Shown piece after piece: positions 1 to 11,433 of a stretch of DNA of 64,000 bases (within the stretch, counting starts at the first letter, position 1; each line of letters starts with the position of its first letter). A program made the translations under genes and the position numbers. Source of the stretch: Stackebrandtia endophytica (lineage in GTDB: Bacteria > Actinomycetota > Actinomycetes > Mycobacteriales > Micromonosporaceae); NCBI RefSeq assembly GCF_006716355.1, contig NZ_VFOW01000001.1, forward strand, positions 2,046,001-2,110,000, given 5' to 3'. The notes beneath the pieces were generated by a model. That model saw only the letters and a program-made list of their open reading frames with translations. It had not been told where the DNA came from and ran no database searches.

Positions 1-341
1 AACGGGCACTCGCCGCCCTTGTCACAGATCGGGCAGTCCAGGGGGTGGTTGATCAGGAGGAACTCCATGATCCCCTCCTGGGCCTTCTTGGCCACCGGAG
101 AGGTCAACTGGGTCTTGACCACCATGCCCTCGGTGCACACCGCGGTGCAGGACGCCAGCGGCTTCCGCTGTCCCTCCACATCGACCAGACACTGTCGACA
201 GGCGCCGACCGGTTCCAGCAGCGGGTGGTCACAGAAGCGGGGGATGTCGATCCCCAGCTGCTCGGCGGCGCGGATGACCAGTGTTCCCTTGGGAACGGAC
301 ACCTCGATGCCGTCGATGGTGAGCGTGACTTTGTCGGTCAT
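1..341 (-). CDS. nuoG: NADH-quinone oxidoreductase subunit G, N-terminal part (cut by window edge)
   Basis: This is the first 113 codons of NuoG, the large iron-sulfur subunit of the peripheral arm of complex I, which carries electrons from NuoEF towards NuoB. The visible part has the [2Fe-2S] ferredoxin-type domain: Cys-rich signatures [15 protein letters not shown] and, further on, CTAVC. It is followed by the start of the [4Fe-4S] region, [10 protein letters not shown], preceded by the conserved NHP. The ATG at 339-341 lies 2 nt after the nuoF stop codon, so it is translationally linked to nuoF. The C-terminal molybdopterin-like domain is outside the window. Confidence 0.96.
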   Translation of the reverse strand, partial: MTDKVTLTIDGIEVSVPKGTLVIRAAEQLGIDIPRFCDHPLLEPVGACRQCLVDVEGQRKPLASCTAVCTEGMVVKTQLTSPVAKKAQEGIMEFLLINHPLDCPICDKGGECP

Positions 342-343
342 GA

Positions 344-1663
344 TTAGTGCGCTCCCACCAGGTCAGAAGCTTTCAACAGTGGCTTGCGACGTCCCTCGAT
401 GTAATCGAGGTAGTCCTGCTTGAAGTACTTCAGCGAGGACGTCACACACGAGGTGGCACCGTCACCCAGACCGCAGAACGACCGACCCAACAGGTTGTCG
501 CAGGCATCCAGCAGGGTGTCGAGGTCGGCGTGAGTGCCTTGGCCCGACAGGATGCGGCGGTAGACGCGGGTCATCCAGTAGTTGCCCTCACGGCACGGGG
601 TGCACTTACCGCAGGACTCGTGCGCGTAGAACACGATCCAGCGGTACGAGTTGTAGACCGGGCAATCCTGATCGGAGAAGATCATCATCGCGGTCGTTCC
701 CAGGATGGAACCGGCCTTGGTGACGCTGTCGAAGTCCAACGGGACGTCGGCGTGCTCGGCGGTCAGCATCGGCGTCGACGAGCCACCCGGAGTCCAGAAC
801 TTCAGGTTGTGGCCGTCTTCCATGCCACCGGCCAACTCCAGCAGTTCGTTGAGGGTGATACCCATCCCGCACTCGTACTGGCCGGGGTTCTTCACCCGCC
901 CCGACAGGGAGTAGATCATCGTTCCGGCCGCGTTCTCGCTGCCCAACGACTTCCACCAGTCGGCGCCCCCCAGCACGATGTGCGGGACCGAGGCGATCGA
1001 TCCGACGTTGTTGATGACCGTCGGGGAGGCGTAGAGGCCGTGGGTCGCCGGGAACGGCGGGCGCAACCGCGGCTGTCCCCGGAAGCCCTCCAGGGAGTCC
1101 AGCAGCGCGGTCTCCTCACCACAGATGTAGGCCCCGGCACCGGAGTGGATGACCACTTCGAGGTTGAAGCCCTTACCCAGGATGTTCTCGCCCAGGTACC
1201 CCTTGGCCTTGGCCTCGGCCACGGCGTTGCGCAGTCGACGGGCGGCGTGAATCGCCTCACCCCGGACGTAGACGAACGCCCGCTCGGCGCGAACCGCGTA
1301 GCAGGCGATGATGATGCCCTCGATCAGCGAATGCGGATCGTTCATCATCAACGGCAGGTCTTTACAGGTGCCCGGTTCGCCCTCGTCGGCGTTGACGACC
1401 AGGTAGTGCGGCTTGCCGTCGTTCTGGGGGATGAACGCCCACTTCATGCCGACCGGGAAGCCGGCGCCACCGCGACCGCGGTGTCCGGATTCCTTCATGA
1501 AGGCGATGAGCTCGTCGGGGTGGTAGTCGACCGCCTTGCGCAGCGCGGCGTAACCGTCGAGCCGTTCGTAGACGTCGATCTTCCAGGCTTCGGGCGACAG
1601 CCAGCGCTTGGTGAGCACCGGGGTCAGTTTCGCCAGTACCTCGGCGGATGGTGCGGAAGCCAT
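344..1663 (-). CDS. nuoF: NADH-quinone oxidoreductase subunit F (NADH- and FMN-binding)
   Basis: This 439-aa subunit is the NADH dehydrogenase head of complex I. It binds NADH and FMN and passes electrons to its [4Fe-4S] cluster N3. Visible signatures are the glycine-rich NADH motif [13 protein letters not shown] near residue 65, the FMN-region motif [19 protein letters not shown] near residue 175, and the C-terminal cluster ligands [12 protein letters not shown] plus a later Cys in SFCGLGDG. Length matches the family. It sits between nuoE (51 nt upstream) and nuoG (2 nt downstream) and belongs to the same transcript. Confidence 0.98.
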   Translation of the reverse strand: MASAPSAEVLAKLTPVLTKRWLSPEAWKIDVYERLDGYAALRKAVDYHPDELIAFMKESGHRGRGGAGFPVGMKWAFIPQNDGKPHYLVVNADEGEPGTCKDLPLMMNDPHSLIEGIIIACYAVRAERAFVYVRGEAIHAARRLRNAVAEAKAKGYLGENILGKGFNLEVVIHSGAGAYICGEETALLDSLEGFRGQPRLRPPFPATHGLYASPTVINNVGSIASVPHIVLGGADWWKSLGSENAAGTMIYSLSGRVKNPGQYECGMGITLNELLELAGGMEDGHNLKFWTPGGSSTPMLTAEHADVPLDFDSVTKAGSILGTTAMMIFSDQDCPVYNSYRWIVFYAHESCGKCTPCREGNYWMTRVYRRILSGQGTHADLDTLLDACDNLLGRSFCGLGDGATSCVTSSLKYFKQDYLDYIEGRRKPLLKASDLVGAH

Positions 1664-1714
1664 CGGGTCAGACCTCGCTTCGCTTGCAGAATTGCTGGGC
1701 GGCGGCCACGGTGA

Positions 1715-2403
1715 TCATGAGTTCTCCTTGTTCACCAGCGGCGTGGCCGGGTCGATCTGGGGTGCGGTGACACCGTTCTCGGCGGCGAGCCGGGCACCGA
1801 TCAACGTCGCGTCACCCTGAGCGTTGTCCGCCAGGGCCTCGGGACGGTCTTCGCCCCAACCGGCCAACTGCTTGGACAGTTCCTTCAGGGTGCACAGTCG
1901 AGCCCCACGGGTCGGGACGGGACGCTCACCGTTCTGCAGGGCCTGGACCGTCGACAGTGCCTGGTCGGAGTCGACCTTGTCGTAGAACTCGTAGTTCACG
2001 GTCATCACCGGCGCGTAGTCGCACGCGGCGAGGCACTCGGCGTGCTCCAGGGTGATCTTGCCGTCGGCGGTCGTCTCGTCGTGGTCGACGCCGAGGTACT
2101 CGCGCAACGTGTCGTAGACCTTCTGGCCGCCCATGACGTCGCACAGCGTGTTGGTGCACACGCTGACCAGGTAGTCACCGGTGGGTTCACGCTTGTACAT
2201 CGTGTAGAACGTAGAGACCGCCGCGACCTGCGCCTTGGTGATACCGATCATCTCGGCGCACAGGGCGATCCCCTCGGGGGAGACGTAGCCGTCGTGGCTC
2301 TGCACCAGGTGCAGCATCGGCAGCAGCGCCGAACGCTGCCTGCCCTCGGGGTAACGCGCCATGATCTCGCGCGCCTGCTCCCGCAGTTCTTCTGGATAAG
2401 ACA

Positions 2404-2404
<1 letters not shown>
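1715..2404 (-). CDS. nuoE: NADH-quinone oxidoreductase subunit E
   Basis: NuoE (229 aa) is the thioredoxin-fold [2Fe-2S] subunit that pairs with NuoF in the NADH-oxidising module. The four cluster ligands are visible as CTNTLC and, about 40 residues later, CLAAC. A C-terminal tail of about 70 residues beyond the ferredoxin-like core is rich in Ala/Asp; such extensions are common in actinobacterial NuoE. The ATG at 2402-2404 overlaps the nuoD stop by one base (TGATG), a translational-coupling arrangement. Confidence 0.97.
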
Positions 2405-3738
<1,334 letters not shown>

Positions 3739-3784
3739 GATGCGGACCTCCGCTCATCCGATGGCCGGCAGTTCGGTGAAGTCG

Positions 3785-4426
3785 TCACTTGTAGGACCTC
3801 CGCTCATCCGGAGGCGGAATTTCCGCGTCGTTCTTGTACATGACCGGGATTCCGCCCAGCGGGTAGTCCTTGCGCTGCGGGTGGCCCTCCCAGTCGTCCG
3901 GCATCAGGATCCGGGTGAGGTTGGGGTGCCCGTCGAAGATGACTCCGAACATGTCGTAGGCCTCCCGCTCCTGCCAGTCGGCGGTCGGGTAGACCGCGGT
4001 GACGCTGGCGACGTTGGGGGCCTCGACCGTGACAGCGGTTTCCAACCGGACGTGACGGCGGTAGGTCATCGAGGCCAGCTCGTACACCACGTGCAGTCGA
4101 CGGTCCTGCTGCGGATAGTCCACACCGGACACGTTGGAGCACAGCTCGAAGCGCAGCTCCTCGTCGTCGCGCATGTGTTGACACACCTCGGCGACCTTGT
4201 CGGGCGCGATGTGGATGGTCAGCTCACCCCGGTCGACGACGATGGCCTGAAGGGCGTCCTCGCCGGCCAGTTCGGTCAACCGCTCGACGACCTCGTCGAA
4301 GTAGCCACCGTAGGGGGCCTCGGTGGAGACCACGGCCGACAGCGGCTTGGACGGGACCAGGCCGCCATACCCGGAGGTGTCACCGGTGCCCTTGACACCG
4401 AACAGTCCCTTGCGTTCAGCGTTCAT
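3785..4426 (-). CDS. nuoC: NADH-quinone oxidoreductase subunit C
   Basis: NuoC (213 aa) is the 30-kDa-type subunit of the peripheral arm of complex I. The family signature appears as [17 protein letters not shown] followed by [14 protein letters not shown] and KDYPLGG. The frame is open much further upstream, out to 4993, but that extension is antisense-quality sequence lying over nuoB. The ATG at 4424-4426 overlaps the nuoB stop by one base (TGATG), the same coupling used by nuoD/nuoE, so this start is preferred. The N-terminal ~45 residues are the variable part of the family. Confidence 0.97.
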   Translation of the reverse strand: MNAERKGLFGVKGTGDTSGYGGLVPSKPLSAVVSTEAPYGGYFDEVVERLTELAGEDALQAIVVDRGELTIHIAPDKVAEVCQHMRDDEELRFELCSNVSGVDYPQQDRRLHVVYELASMTYRRHVRLETAVTVEAPNVASVTAVYPTADWQEREAYDMFGVIFDGHPNLTRILMPDDWEGHPQRKDYPLGGIPVMYKNDAEIPPPDERRSYK

Positions 4427-5076
4427 CAGTCGACCTCCAGTCCACGCTCGGCCATCCAGTTCTTGATGCGCAGCTGCTCGGTCTGGCCGGCCTTGGCGGC
4501 TTCCCGCCACTGCTTGTTGCGCTCCTTGTTGAAGCGGTAGCTCGACGGCATCTGGCCGGGCTTGATCAGCGGCTGGGGCTTCGCGGCCAGTTCCTGGCGA
4601 CGCTTGTCCCCCAGGGGCTCGTGCTGGATCTTCTCGTGAAGCTTCAAGATCGCGTCGAGCAGCATCTCGGGCCGGGGCGGGCAGCCGGGCAGGTAGATGT
4701 CGACCGGGACGACGTGGTCGACGCCCTGCACGATGGCGTAGTTGTTGAACATGCCGCCGGACGAGGCACACACGCCCATCGACAGCACCCACTTGGGGTT
4801 GGCCATCTGGTCGTAGATCTGCCGCAACACCGGCGCCATCTTCTGGCTGACTCGACCGGCGACGATCATCAGGTCGGCCTGGCGCGGCGAGGGACGGAAC
4901 ACCTCCATACCGAACCGGCCGGTGTCGTAACGGGCCGCACCGGTGGACATCATCTCGATGGCGCAGCAGGCCAGTCCGAATGTGGCGGGCCACAACGACG
5001 CCTTACGCGTCCAGTTGACCAGCCCTTCCACAGTGGAAAGGAGTATCCCGGAGGGGAGTTTCTCTTCCAGACCCAT
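4426..5076 (-). CDS. nuoB: NADH-quinone oxidoreductase subunit B
   Basis: NuoB (216 aa) carries cluster N2, the last iron-sulfur cluster before quinone. Ligand motifs are visible: [17 protein letters not shown] and LPGCPPRPE. An in-frame upstream ATG at 5118 would add 14 residues and overlap nuoA. The ATG at 5074-5076 gives the usual actinobacterial N-terminus [10 protein letters not shown] and lies one base after the nuoA stop, so it is chosen. The C-terminal ~50 residues, rich in Lys/Gln, form an extension beyond the conserved core. Confidence 0.97.
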   Translation of the reverse strand: MGLEEKLPSGILLSTVEGLVNWTRKASLWPATFGLACCAIEMMSTGAARYDTGRFGMEVFRPSPRQADLMIVAGRVSQKMAPVLRQIYDQMANPKWVLSMGVCASSGGMFNNYAIVQGVDHVVPVDIYLPGCPPRPEMLLDAILKLHEKIQHEPLGDKRRQELAAKPQPLIKPGQMPSSYRFNKERNKQWREAAKAGQTEQLRIKNWMAERGLEVD

Positions 5077-5077
5077 A

Positions 5078-5437
5078 TCAGTCCCAATCCAATCCGCCGC
5101 GTCGCCATTCGTAGACATAGGCGATGAACAGCGTTCCGACGAACAGCAGCATCGAGAGGAAGCCGAACATGCCCAGGAAGTCGAAGTGGACCGCCCACGG
5201 CAGCAGGAACATGATCTCGATGTCGAAGACGATGAACAGCATCGCCGTCAGGTAAAACTTGACCGGGAATCGGTTTCCGCCCGGGGGTGTCGGGGTCGCC
5301 TCGATACCGCATTCGTAAGGGGAGTTCTTCGCCCGGTTGAACCGGCGCGGCCCGGTCAGGCGAGCCGCTATCACCGAGATAACCGCGAACGCCAAGCCGA
5401 GACCGAACAGCACGACGATCGGTGCGTACAGTTCCAT
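5078..5437 (-). CDS. nuoA: NADH-quinone oxidoreductase subunit A
   Basis: NuoA (119 aa) is a small membrane subunit at the junction of the peripheral and membrane arms of complex I. Three hydrophobic helices are visible (about residues 5-28, 62-82 and 88-110). Between the first two lies the conserved loop [25 protein letters not shown] segment, at about residues 39-63. It is the first gene of the nuo operon on the minus strand, with a 56-nt gap to the upstream MenJ-like gene, so transcription may continue from there. Confidence 0.97.
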   Translation of the reverse strand: MELYAPIVVLFGLGLAFAVISVIAARLTGPRRFNRAKNSPYECGIEATPTPPGGNRFPVKFYLTAMLFIVFDIEIMFLLPWAVHFDFLGMFGFLSMLLFVGTLFIAYVYEWRRGGLDWD

Positions 5438-5493
5438 CGCTTACCGCCTACCTACAGTGCACATTTCGGTCACCTTATGTGGTCGCTGAAGTC

Positions 5494-6780
5494 TCATACC
5501 GCAGGCGCCACCTTAGACAAACCGTTGATCACCTTGTCCATGGCATCGCCACCGCGGGCGTCGGTGAGGTTGGCCAGCAGCTTCAGGACGAACCTCATCA
5601 ACAGGGGATGCTTGAGGCCGTGCTCGGTGCACAGCTTCATGATCGTGGGGTTTCCGATGAGCTTGACGAAGACGCCGCCCATTCGGTAGTAGCCACCGAA
5701 CCGGTCGGACAGTTCCCGCGGGTAGCGCCGCAGGACCGCCTCACGTGCGGGCGCGGAGGATCGGCCCAACGCGTCGGCGGCGAACTGAGCCGCGACCTCA
5801 CCCGATTCCATCGCGTAGGCGATGCCCTCGCCGTTGAACGGGTTGACCATTCCGCCGGAGTCGCCGACCAGCATCATTCCCCGCGTGTAGTGCGGGACCC
5901 GGTTGAAACCCATCGGCAGACCGGCGCCCCGGATCGGGCCGTCGGCGTTGGTCTCGTCGCGCATCCCCCACTCCTCGGGGGTGGCGGACAACCAGTCGCC
6001 CAGCAGCTGCCGGTAGTTGGTCCGGCCGAAGGCGGTGGAGGAGTTCAGGACTCCCAACCCCACGTTGACCCGGCCGTCGCCCAGTCCGAAGATCCAGCCG
6101 TACCCGGGCATCAGCACGTCGGGGTTGGCGGCGCTGCGCAGTTGCAGCCAGGACTCGAGGTAGTCGTCGTCGTGCTTTTCGGCACAGTAGTAGTAGCGAC
6201 GCACCGCGACCCCCAACGGCCGGTCGTCGCGTTTGTTGATTCCCAGCGCCAGGGCCATACGGCCGGAGACGCCGTCGGCGGCCACCACGATGGGGGCGCG
6301 CAGCGTCTCGGGTTCCTTGTCCGGTCCGACGACGGCCTCGACACCGACGACCCGTCCGGCACGGTCGAAGACCGGCCCGGTGACGTTGACGCCGGTGCGT
6401 AGCCGGGCCCCGCCGGTGACGGCGCGCTGCGCGAGCAGGTCGTCGAAGTCGAGGCGGGTACGGGTGAGTCCGTAGCTCGGGTAGGAGTCCAGGGTCGGCC
6501 AGTCCAGGGTCATCTGGGTCGGTCCGGCGACCACTCGCAGGCCCTTGTTGTGCATCCACCCGGCTTCAGTCGAGGTGTCGATGCCCATACGGAGCAACTG
6601 CTTAACCGATTTAGGGGTCAAGCCGTCGCCGCAGACCTTCTCACGAGGGAACTCGGTCTTTTCGAGCAGCAAAACGTCGAGACCATGGCTTGCCATGTGG
6701 TAAGCCGCCGCCGATCCACCTGGTCCGGCGCCGATGACGATGACATCGGCATCTGCGGACGGTTGGAGACTGCTGGGCAC
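5494..6780 (-). CDS. Geranylgeranyl-reductase-family flavoprotein (MenJ-like menaquinone reductase)
   Basis: This is a 428-aa FAD-dependent oxidoreductase of the geranylgeranyl reductase family, whose members saturate isoprenoid double bonds. In actinobacteria the MenJ branch reduces one isoprene unit of the menaquinone tail. The dinucleotide-binding motif VIGAGPGGSAAAYHMASHG is at residues 14-33, followed by the PREKVCGDGLTPKSV motif typical of the family. A second FAD motif, GDSGGMVNPFNGEGI, is near residue 300. The start is a GTG at 6778-6780. Position between menG and nuoA supports a quinone role; the exact substrate is inferred. A TTAGGG/CCCTAA palindrome lies 138 nt upstream. Confidence 0.85.
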   Translation of the reverse strand: MPSSLQPSADADVIVIGAGPGGSAAAYHMASHGLDVLLLEKTEFPREKVCGDGLTPKSVKQLLRMGIDTSTEAGWMHNKGLRVVAGPTQMTLDWPTLDSYPSYGLTRTRLDFDDLLAQRAVTGGARLRTGVNVTGPVFDRAGRVVGVEAVVGPDKEPETLRAPIVVAADGVSGRMALALGINKRDDRPLGVAVRRYYYCAEKHDDDYLESWLQLRSAANPDVLMPGYGWIFGLGDGRVNVGLGVLNSSTAFGRTNYRQLLGDWLSATPEEWGMRDETNADGPIRGAGLPMGFNRVPHYTRGMMLVGDSGGMVNPFNGEGIAYAMESGEVAAQFAADALGRSSAPAREAVLRRYPRELSDRFGGYYRMGGVFVKLIGNPTIMKLCTEHGLKHPLLMRFVLKLLANLTDARGGDAMDKVINGLSKVAPAV

Positions 6781-6917
6781 GTCGATCCTCGCGTACTTGA
6801 GATGGGTTTATTTCGTAGGTTGTGGCAGGGCTGCTTGTGGGCCGGCAGCTGGCTTGTGAAGGTGTTCACAAGGATGTTCGGATGCAGTCTAGGCCCTCAA
6901 AGATCAGCCATCTTGAT

Positions 6918-6931
6918 TTAGGGCACCCTAA
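6918..6931. promoter_or_regulatory. Palindrome upstream of the menJ-like gene
   Basis: TTAGGGCACCCTAA is a 14-bp inverted repeat with perfect 6-base arms, lying in the 209-nt gap between menG and the menJ-like gene. It could be a regulator site. The TTAGG/CCTAA halves recall DtxR/IdeR-type boxes, but the spacing is shorter than the 19-bp consensus, so no regulator is assigned. Confidence 0.35.
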
Positions 6932-6989
6932 CTTGACGGTGCGCTGGCTTGTCGCTCACGCCGCCCTTCGACGCACCGACATATCCATC

Positions 6990-7739
6990 TCATTCAATGG
7001 ACTCACCGCTCGACACGCCTGATTCACCAGTATCTGCGGAACCCTTGCGCACCATCGGTTTGACGGCACGGTGCAGCGCCACCGAGCCCCCGGCGAGGTT
7101 CCGCCAGGCGACCCGCTCGAATCCGATCCGCTGAATCTGATGCGCCAGTTCCTCCTGTGTCGGCCAGTCACGGATCGACTCGGCCAGGTACACATAGGCA
7201 TCGGGGTTGGACGACAGCATCTTGGCCATCACCGGGAACCCGCGCATGACGTATTCCATGTAGACAGTCCTAAACGGTTCCCATGTGGGCGTCGAGAACT
7301 CACAGATCACCAGTCGGCCACCGGGTTTGAGGACCCGCGCCATCTCCGACAGCCCGGCGTCGACGTCATGCAGGTTGCGGATGGCGAACGAGATCGTCAC
7401 CGCGTCGAACACCTCGTCGGCGAACGGCAGCGCCATCGCATCACCGACCAGCAGCGGAACACCGCGGTGAACACCCTGGGCCAGCATGCCCTGGGAGATG
7501 TCCGCGCCCACCACGAAGGCACCCGAGGTGGCCAACTCCTGCGTCGACACACCGGACCCGGCGCCCAGGTCGAGACACCGCTGCCCGGGCTTCAGCTCCA
7601 GAGCCTTGCGCGTCTCGGAACGAAACCGGCGATCCATGCCCATCGACATGATGGTGTTCATCCGGTCGTAGCGTCCGGCGACGCCGTCGAACATCTTGGC
7701 GACCTCGTCGGGACGCTTCTCCAGCGATGCTCGGCTCAT
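6990..7739 (-). CDS. menG: Demethylmenaquinone methyltransferase
   Basis: This 249-aa SAM-dependent methyltransferase of the UbiE/MenG family performs the last step of menaquinone synthesis, C-methylation of demethylmenaquinone. The UbiE-type N-terminal motif [16 protein letters not shown] is at residues 13-28. The SAM-binding motif [15 protein letters not shown] is near residue 55 and the family motif [15 protein letters not shown] near residue 110. It lies upstream of the MenJ-like gene and nuo genes on the same strand, a gene neighbourhood seen in other actinomycetes. The methylation step is common to the classical and futalosine routes; mqnC and mqnA are elsewhere in this window. Confidence 0.94.
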   Translation of the reverse strand: MSRASLEKRPDEVAKMFDGVAGRYDRMNTIMSMGMDRRFRSETRKALELKPGQRCLDLGAGSGVSTQELATSGAFVVGADISQGMLAQGVHRGVPLLVGDAMALPFADEVFDAVTISFAIRNLHDVDAGLSEMARVLKPGGRLVICEFSTPTWEPFRTVYMEYVMRGFPVMAKMLSSNPDAYVYLAESIRDWPTQEELAHQIQRIGFERVAWRNLAGGSVALHRAVKPMVRKGSADTGESGVSSGESIE

Positions 7740-7877
7740 ACGGCGATCCCCTCACGGCGTTTCAGAGAGTGTCCCGGGTCTCGTCGACCGCAGTCACGTA
7801 TCAACAGCCTCCCATATGCCGAAGATCACGCGAGTCGGCCCCGCGAAGACCGTTCTTCGGACGCAGCCCACCGACCG

Positions 7878-9008
7878 TTACGAGCCCAGTAGCGCCTGGG
7901 CCTTGCCCAACGCGTCGCGCACCGCCTCCAGCCAACTGAACACCTGCACCTCGAACTCGTCGGACACCCGCTCGAAGGCCGCATCCCACTCGACCTGCAA
8001 CGTCTCACGCAGGCCGACCTCCTCGCCGCACTCGGCGGCGTCGACCGCGTAGGCGATCTCGTGTTCGAAGGCCTGCTCGTAGGGCCAGGGCGCGCCATCG
8101 GGGATCGGTGAGTTGCGCACCTGCTCCCGATAGGTGTCGCCCATACCGGCCGGCACCTCCTCGAAGGGTTTCAAGTAATCGGATACCGATTGGTAGAACA
8201 ACGAGACGTAGATCCGCAGCTCGTTGGTCGAGGGGGTCAGCTCGACGTAGTCATGCCCCCGGTCGGCGGTGCAGCCGGCCCATTCGTCCCTCACCTCCTG
8301 GACCGCCACCTCGTACTCCTCGGTGGATCGGCCGCCGGCGTAGATGTCCGGGCGGTACCCCAGGCCGGGCAGGCCGCCGCTGTAATCGGCGAGCCTGTCC
8401 TCGGGTGGTTCGACGAAGATCTGGTCGGTGATCTCGGCGTAGCAGCCACCGGCGGTCCAGTCGGAGGAACCGTGCCGTCCCTCATCAGCCATGCTCGCCA
8501 GTGAGGCATCGATGTCCTGGACTATCTGCCCGTCGGCGTCTCCGGTGAACGCTCCATGGTCGGGACTCAGATTGTCGACGACGTCGTCGCCGTACAGGTC
8601 GCGATAGTAGGCGTCCTGATACTCGAACGGCATGTCCGCGAAGGCGGTGTCCTGGTACCGAGCGCTCGGTTCAAATCGTTGTCCGACGCCGAACCCGTTC
8701 TCGTCGGCCTCGGCGACCGTCGGGATGTCGGCGTAACCCGGTGGGTTCTCGGGAAGATCGGCGTCGACCGACCACTGCATTGCACCCGAGTACAGGCTCG
8801 GCGAATGCACCTCGTACCCGCGGCCCTCCATGCAGGAGATCATCACCCGGTAGTAGACGTCGACGAGTTCGTCGAACAGATCCGCCGCCTCGTACAGCGC
8901 CGCCTGCAACGGGTCGGCCTCCTCGGTGGCCGCCGGTTCCGCTGCGGCGCAACCGGTCAGGGCCAGCGCGGCGGCACACGCTCCGGCGGTCAGGGATCGG
9001 GTTCGCAT
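7878..9008 (-). CDS. Secreted lipoprotein of unknown function
   Basis: I do not recognise this 376-aa protein. Starting at the ATG 9006-9008 it has a clean lipoprotein signal peptide: MRTRSLTAG, an Ala/Leu-rich core, then the lipobox LTGC with Cys at residue 19. An upstream GTG at 9032 would add 8 residues and is less likely. The mature part is acidic and rich in Asp/Glu/Tyr. It contains scattered Cys (for example MISCMEGRGYEV, GGCYAEIT, AGCTADRGHDYV, AAECGEEVG) that could form disulfides outside the membrane. It follows the LPXTG protein gene on the same strand but is separated from it by a strong terminator, so it is probably transcribed alone. Confidence 0.8.
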   Translation of the reverse strand: MRTRSLTAGACAAALALTGCAAAEPAATEEADPLQAALYEAADLFDELVDVYYRVMISCMEGRGYEVHSPSLYSGAMQWSVDADLPENPPGYADIPTVAEADENGFGVGQRFEPSARYQDTAFADMPFEYQDAYYRDLYGDDVVDNLSPDHGAFTGDADGQIVQDIDASLASMADEGRHGSSDWTAGGCYAEITDQIFVEPPEDRLADYSGGLPGLGYRPDIYAGGRSTEEYEVAVQEVRDEWAGCTADRGHDYVELTPSTNELRIYVSLFYQSVSDYLKPFEEVPAGMGDTYREQVRNSPIPDGAPWPYEQAFEHEIAYAVDAAECGEEVGLRETLQVEWDAAFERVSDEFEVQVFSWLEAVRDALGKAQALLGS

Positions 9009-9070
9009 GCTCGATACCCTAACCAGACTCACCTACAGTCCACAAACGACCTGTTTTCATCGGAGAAACG

Positions 9071-9106
9071 AACGGCCCGCGCGGAACCGAGTCCGCACGG
9101 GCCGTT
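9071..9106 (-). terminator. Hairpin terminator downstream of the LPXTG surface protein gene
   Basis: AACGGCCCGCGCGGA pairs with TCCGCACGGGCCGTT (15-bp arms, one mismatch, short loop). It lies 15 nt after the stop of the 9121-11433 gene in its direction of transcription. Confidence 0.85.
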
Positions 9107-9120
9107 ATTCGACGATGGAC

Positions 9121-11433
9121 CTACAGCCCACCGTAAGTGCGGGCACTGCGGCGACGCTTGGTCACCAGCAGCGCGGCCACACCCAGCGCCGCCAGCAGGG
9201 CGGCACCGATCAGCGCGGTGGAGAGGCTGACACCGGTGGTCGGCAGCTTGCCGTTGGCGCCGTCGTCGTCACCGGGGTCGCCGGGCTCCCCGGGCGGTCC
9301 CGGCTCGGTCTCGGCGTGAACGGTGAACTGGACACTGTTGTTGGTCTCGTCCGGGTCGGGCTGCGTCGACAGCACCGCCGCGCTGCCCGGCAGCTGCTCC
9401 TCGGGAGCGTCGACCAGGGTCACGGTGTAGGTGATGTCGCGGGAGGCTCCCGCGTCCAGCGGCTCGGCCACCGCGCACAGCACCGCGGACTGGTCGTCGG
9501 CGACGGCTTCACAGCCGGCGGGGACCTCGACCAGTTCGGAGTGCAGCGGCAGCGTGAACAGCACCATGTAGACGGCGACGGTTCCCGGGCCGTTGTTGGT
9601 GACGGTGATGGTACCCGACACCTGCTCGTCGATCTTGCCGTCCAATTCGGACGCCGCGATCGACAGGTCGGCGCGGTTCTCGGTGGCCGAGACCAGGTAG
9701 CTGACCGTGTTGTTGCTGTCGTCCGGGTCGGGCGCGGACTGGGTGCTGACCGTGGCCATACCCAGTTCCTGGTCCTGCGGAGCGTCCACGATGGTCAATG
9801 GGATCGTCAGGGTGGCGCTGTCACCGGCGTTCAACGCGGTACCGACGGCGCACCACAGGGTGCCGGTGCCGACGGGCATGCACGTGGCGGGCAGCTCGCC
9901 CACCTCGGCGTGCGTCGGCACGGTCACCAGGACCTGGTGGTTGGCGGCGGCGGCCGGGCCGTTGTTGGTGACGGTGAAGACCGCCTCGACCTCGTCACCG
10001 GGGTAGCCGGAGACCTCGCCGACGCTCAGCGCCAGGTCGGCCCGGTTCTCGATCGAGGTGACCTCGAAGATGTCGAAGTTGTTGAGGAAGTCCGGGTCGG
10101 GCTGCGAGCTGGTGACCTGCGCGCGTCCACGGTCGGACTCGGCGGGAACCTCCACCATGGTCACCGGGATGGTGTAGATGACCGAGGCGCCCGGGTCGAG
10201 CAGACCGGCGGAGTCGCACTGGATGCGAGTGGCGTCGGCACCCTTGAGGTAGCAGGCCTCGGGCAGGTCGCCCAACTGCGCGTAGGCCGGAACGTAGGCC
10301 TCGACGCTGTGGGAGCGAGCCGGGGCGGGACCGTGGTTGGTGACGGTCAGGTGCAGCTCGGTGGTGTTGTTGATCGGCGCGACCAGCTCGTTTCCGGTCA
10401 GCGACAGGTCGGCGCGGTCACCGTGGGTGAACACCGAGAACTGCGACCAGTTGTCATCGGCGGTGTCACCGGACTCCACCTCGTCGGCGAAGAAGGCGGT
10501 CATGCCCGACTCGGCGGGACGGGACGAGGTGATCGACAGAACCTCGGCGCCCAGGACCTTGGCGGCGACCCAGCCGATGCCGTCCAGCACGGTGTTCTCC
10601 GGAGCGGTGTCGCTGACCTTGAAGGTCAGCGCCCGGTCTCCGGACAACGCCACCTCACCGTTGGCCGGGATCGTCAGGTCGTCCCAGATGCAGTCGACGA
10701 TGAAGGAGTTGCCCCCATCGATCTCACAACCCGCCGGTACGTTGGTGAAACTCAGCTCGGTCGGCACGACCACGTTGAAACTGATGCCCTGAATCGCGAT
10801 GTCGGACTCGTTGCTGAACTTCAGGAACGAGTCATCGAGGCGGCCGGTCTCGCCCGGGAGCACCACGAGGTCCCGCTTGACCCAGGTCGCGAGGTCGGGG
10901 CCACGTTCGCTGGAGATCTGGGCCAGGATTTCCACGGAGTTGTCGTTTTGAGACTCATTCGCGTCGCGGTCGGGCTGGTCGGCCTCGACGGCGACGGTGA
11001 TCCAGCCGAGCACATCACCGGCACCACCGTTGCCGGTCGGCAGGAGGGTGAAGGCGTTGATGTTGGTGCGCGCGCCGACTTCGAGGTCGCCGATCGCGCA
11101 GGATCCGCCACGGCCGTCCTCGGACAGTTCGCAGGACGGCGCCAGCTCGTCGGAGACCCGAATCGAGCCCGCCTCATTGGCCTCGGGCAGTTTGAATTCC
11201 AGCCTGACGTTGGTCGCGGTCACGTCGGCTGAACTGTTGTTGCCGACCGCGATCCGCACCGATTTCTCAGTGGAGTCGAGACTGGCGGTGGCGCTGAAGG
11301 CTTCCACCGAAAGGTCCACATAGGGATCTTCGGCGTGTCCGGGGGTTGCGGCTACGGCGACCATGCCGAGACCCAGTGCGGCAGCACCGGCCGTGGCCAG
11401 CCCGCGTCGCATGAGACGACGGAACACAGACAT
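9121..11433 (-). CDS. LPXTG-anchored surface protein with tandem DUF11/CARDB-like repeats
   Basis: This 770-aa protein is built for export and sortase attachment. It has an N-terminal signal peptide (MSVFRRLMRRG, then an Ala-rich core ending near PGHA) and a long series of Ig-like beta domains. At the C-terminus are LPTTG, a hydrophobic helix and the positive tail KRRRSARTYGGL. At least three repeats share the pattern TVTNNGP, then VP...A.LG.LP..C, then C..G.LDAGAS and a final VDAPE-like segment, roughly residues 315-680; two more divergent domains precede them. Such DUF11-type repeats are found in bacterial surface proteins, but the role is unknown. The ATG at 11431-11433 is chosen over an in-frame start at 11460 because it begins the signal peptide. 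No sortase gene is in this window. Confidence 0.88.
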   Translation of the reverse strand: MSVFRRLMRRGLATAGAAALGLGMVAVAATPGHAEDPYVDLSVEAFSATASLDSTEKSVRIAVGNNSSADVTATNVRLEFKLPEANEAGSIRVSDELAPSCELSEDGRGGSCAIGDLEVGARTNINAFTLLPTGNGGAGDVLGWITVAVEADQPDRDANESQNDNSVEILAQISSERGPDLATWVKRDLVVLPGETGRLDDSFLKFSNESDIAIQGISFNVVVPTELSFTNVPAGCEIDGGNSFIVDCIWDDLTIPANGEVALSGDRALTFKVSDTAPENTVLDGIGWVAAKVLGAEVLSITSSRPAESGMTAFFADEVESGDTADDNWSQFSVFTHGDRADLSLTGNELVAPINNTTELHLTVTNHGPAPARSHSVEAYVPAYAQLGDLPEACYLKGADATRIQCDSAGLLDPGASVIYTIPVTMVEVPAESDRGRAQVTSSQPDPDFLNNFDIFEVTSIENRADLALSVGEVSGYPGDEVEAVFTVTNNGPAAAANHQVLVTVPTHAEVGELPATCMPVGTGTLWCAVGTALNAGDSATLTIPLTIVDAPQDQELGMATVSTQSAPDPDDSNNTVSYLVSATENRADLSIAASELDGKIDEQVSGTITVTNNGPGTVAVYMVLFTLPLHSELVEVPAGCEAVADDQSAVLCAVAEPLDAGASRDITYTVTLVDAPEEQLPGSAAVLSTQPDPDETNNSVQFTVHAETEPGPPGEPGDPGDDDGANGKLPTTGVSLSTALIGAALLAALGVAALLVTKRRRSARTYGGL

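Noticed and set aside
347-1714. 455-aa open frame on the plus strand
   Set aside because: It is antisense to nuoF and has the Val/Arg/Gly-rich composition of a shadow frame.
6918-6931. Palindrome considered as a true IdeR/DtxR box
   Set aside because: Arm spacing is 4 nt rather than the 9 nt of the 19-bp consensus.
8926-11232. 768-aa open frame on the plus strand
   Set aside because: It is antisense to the LPXTG surface protein; low-complexity G/V/R/Q translation without any domain.
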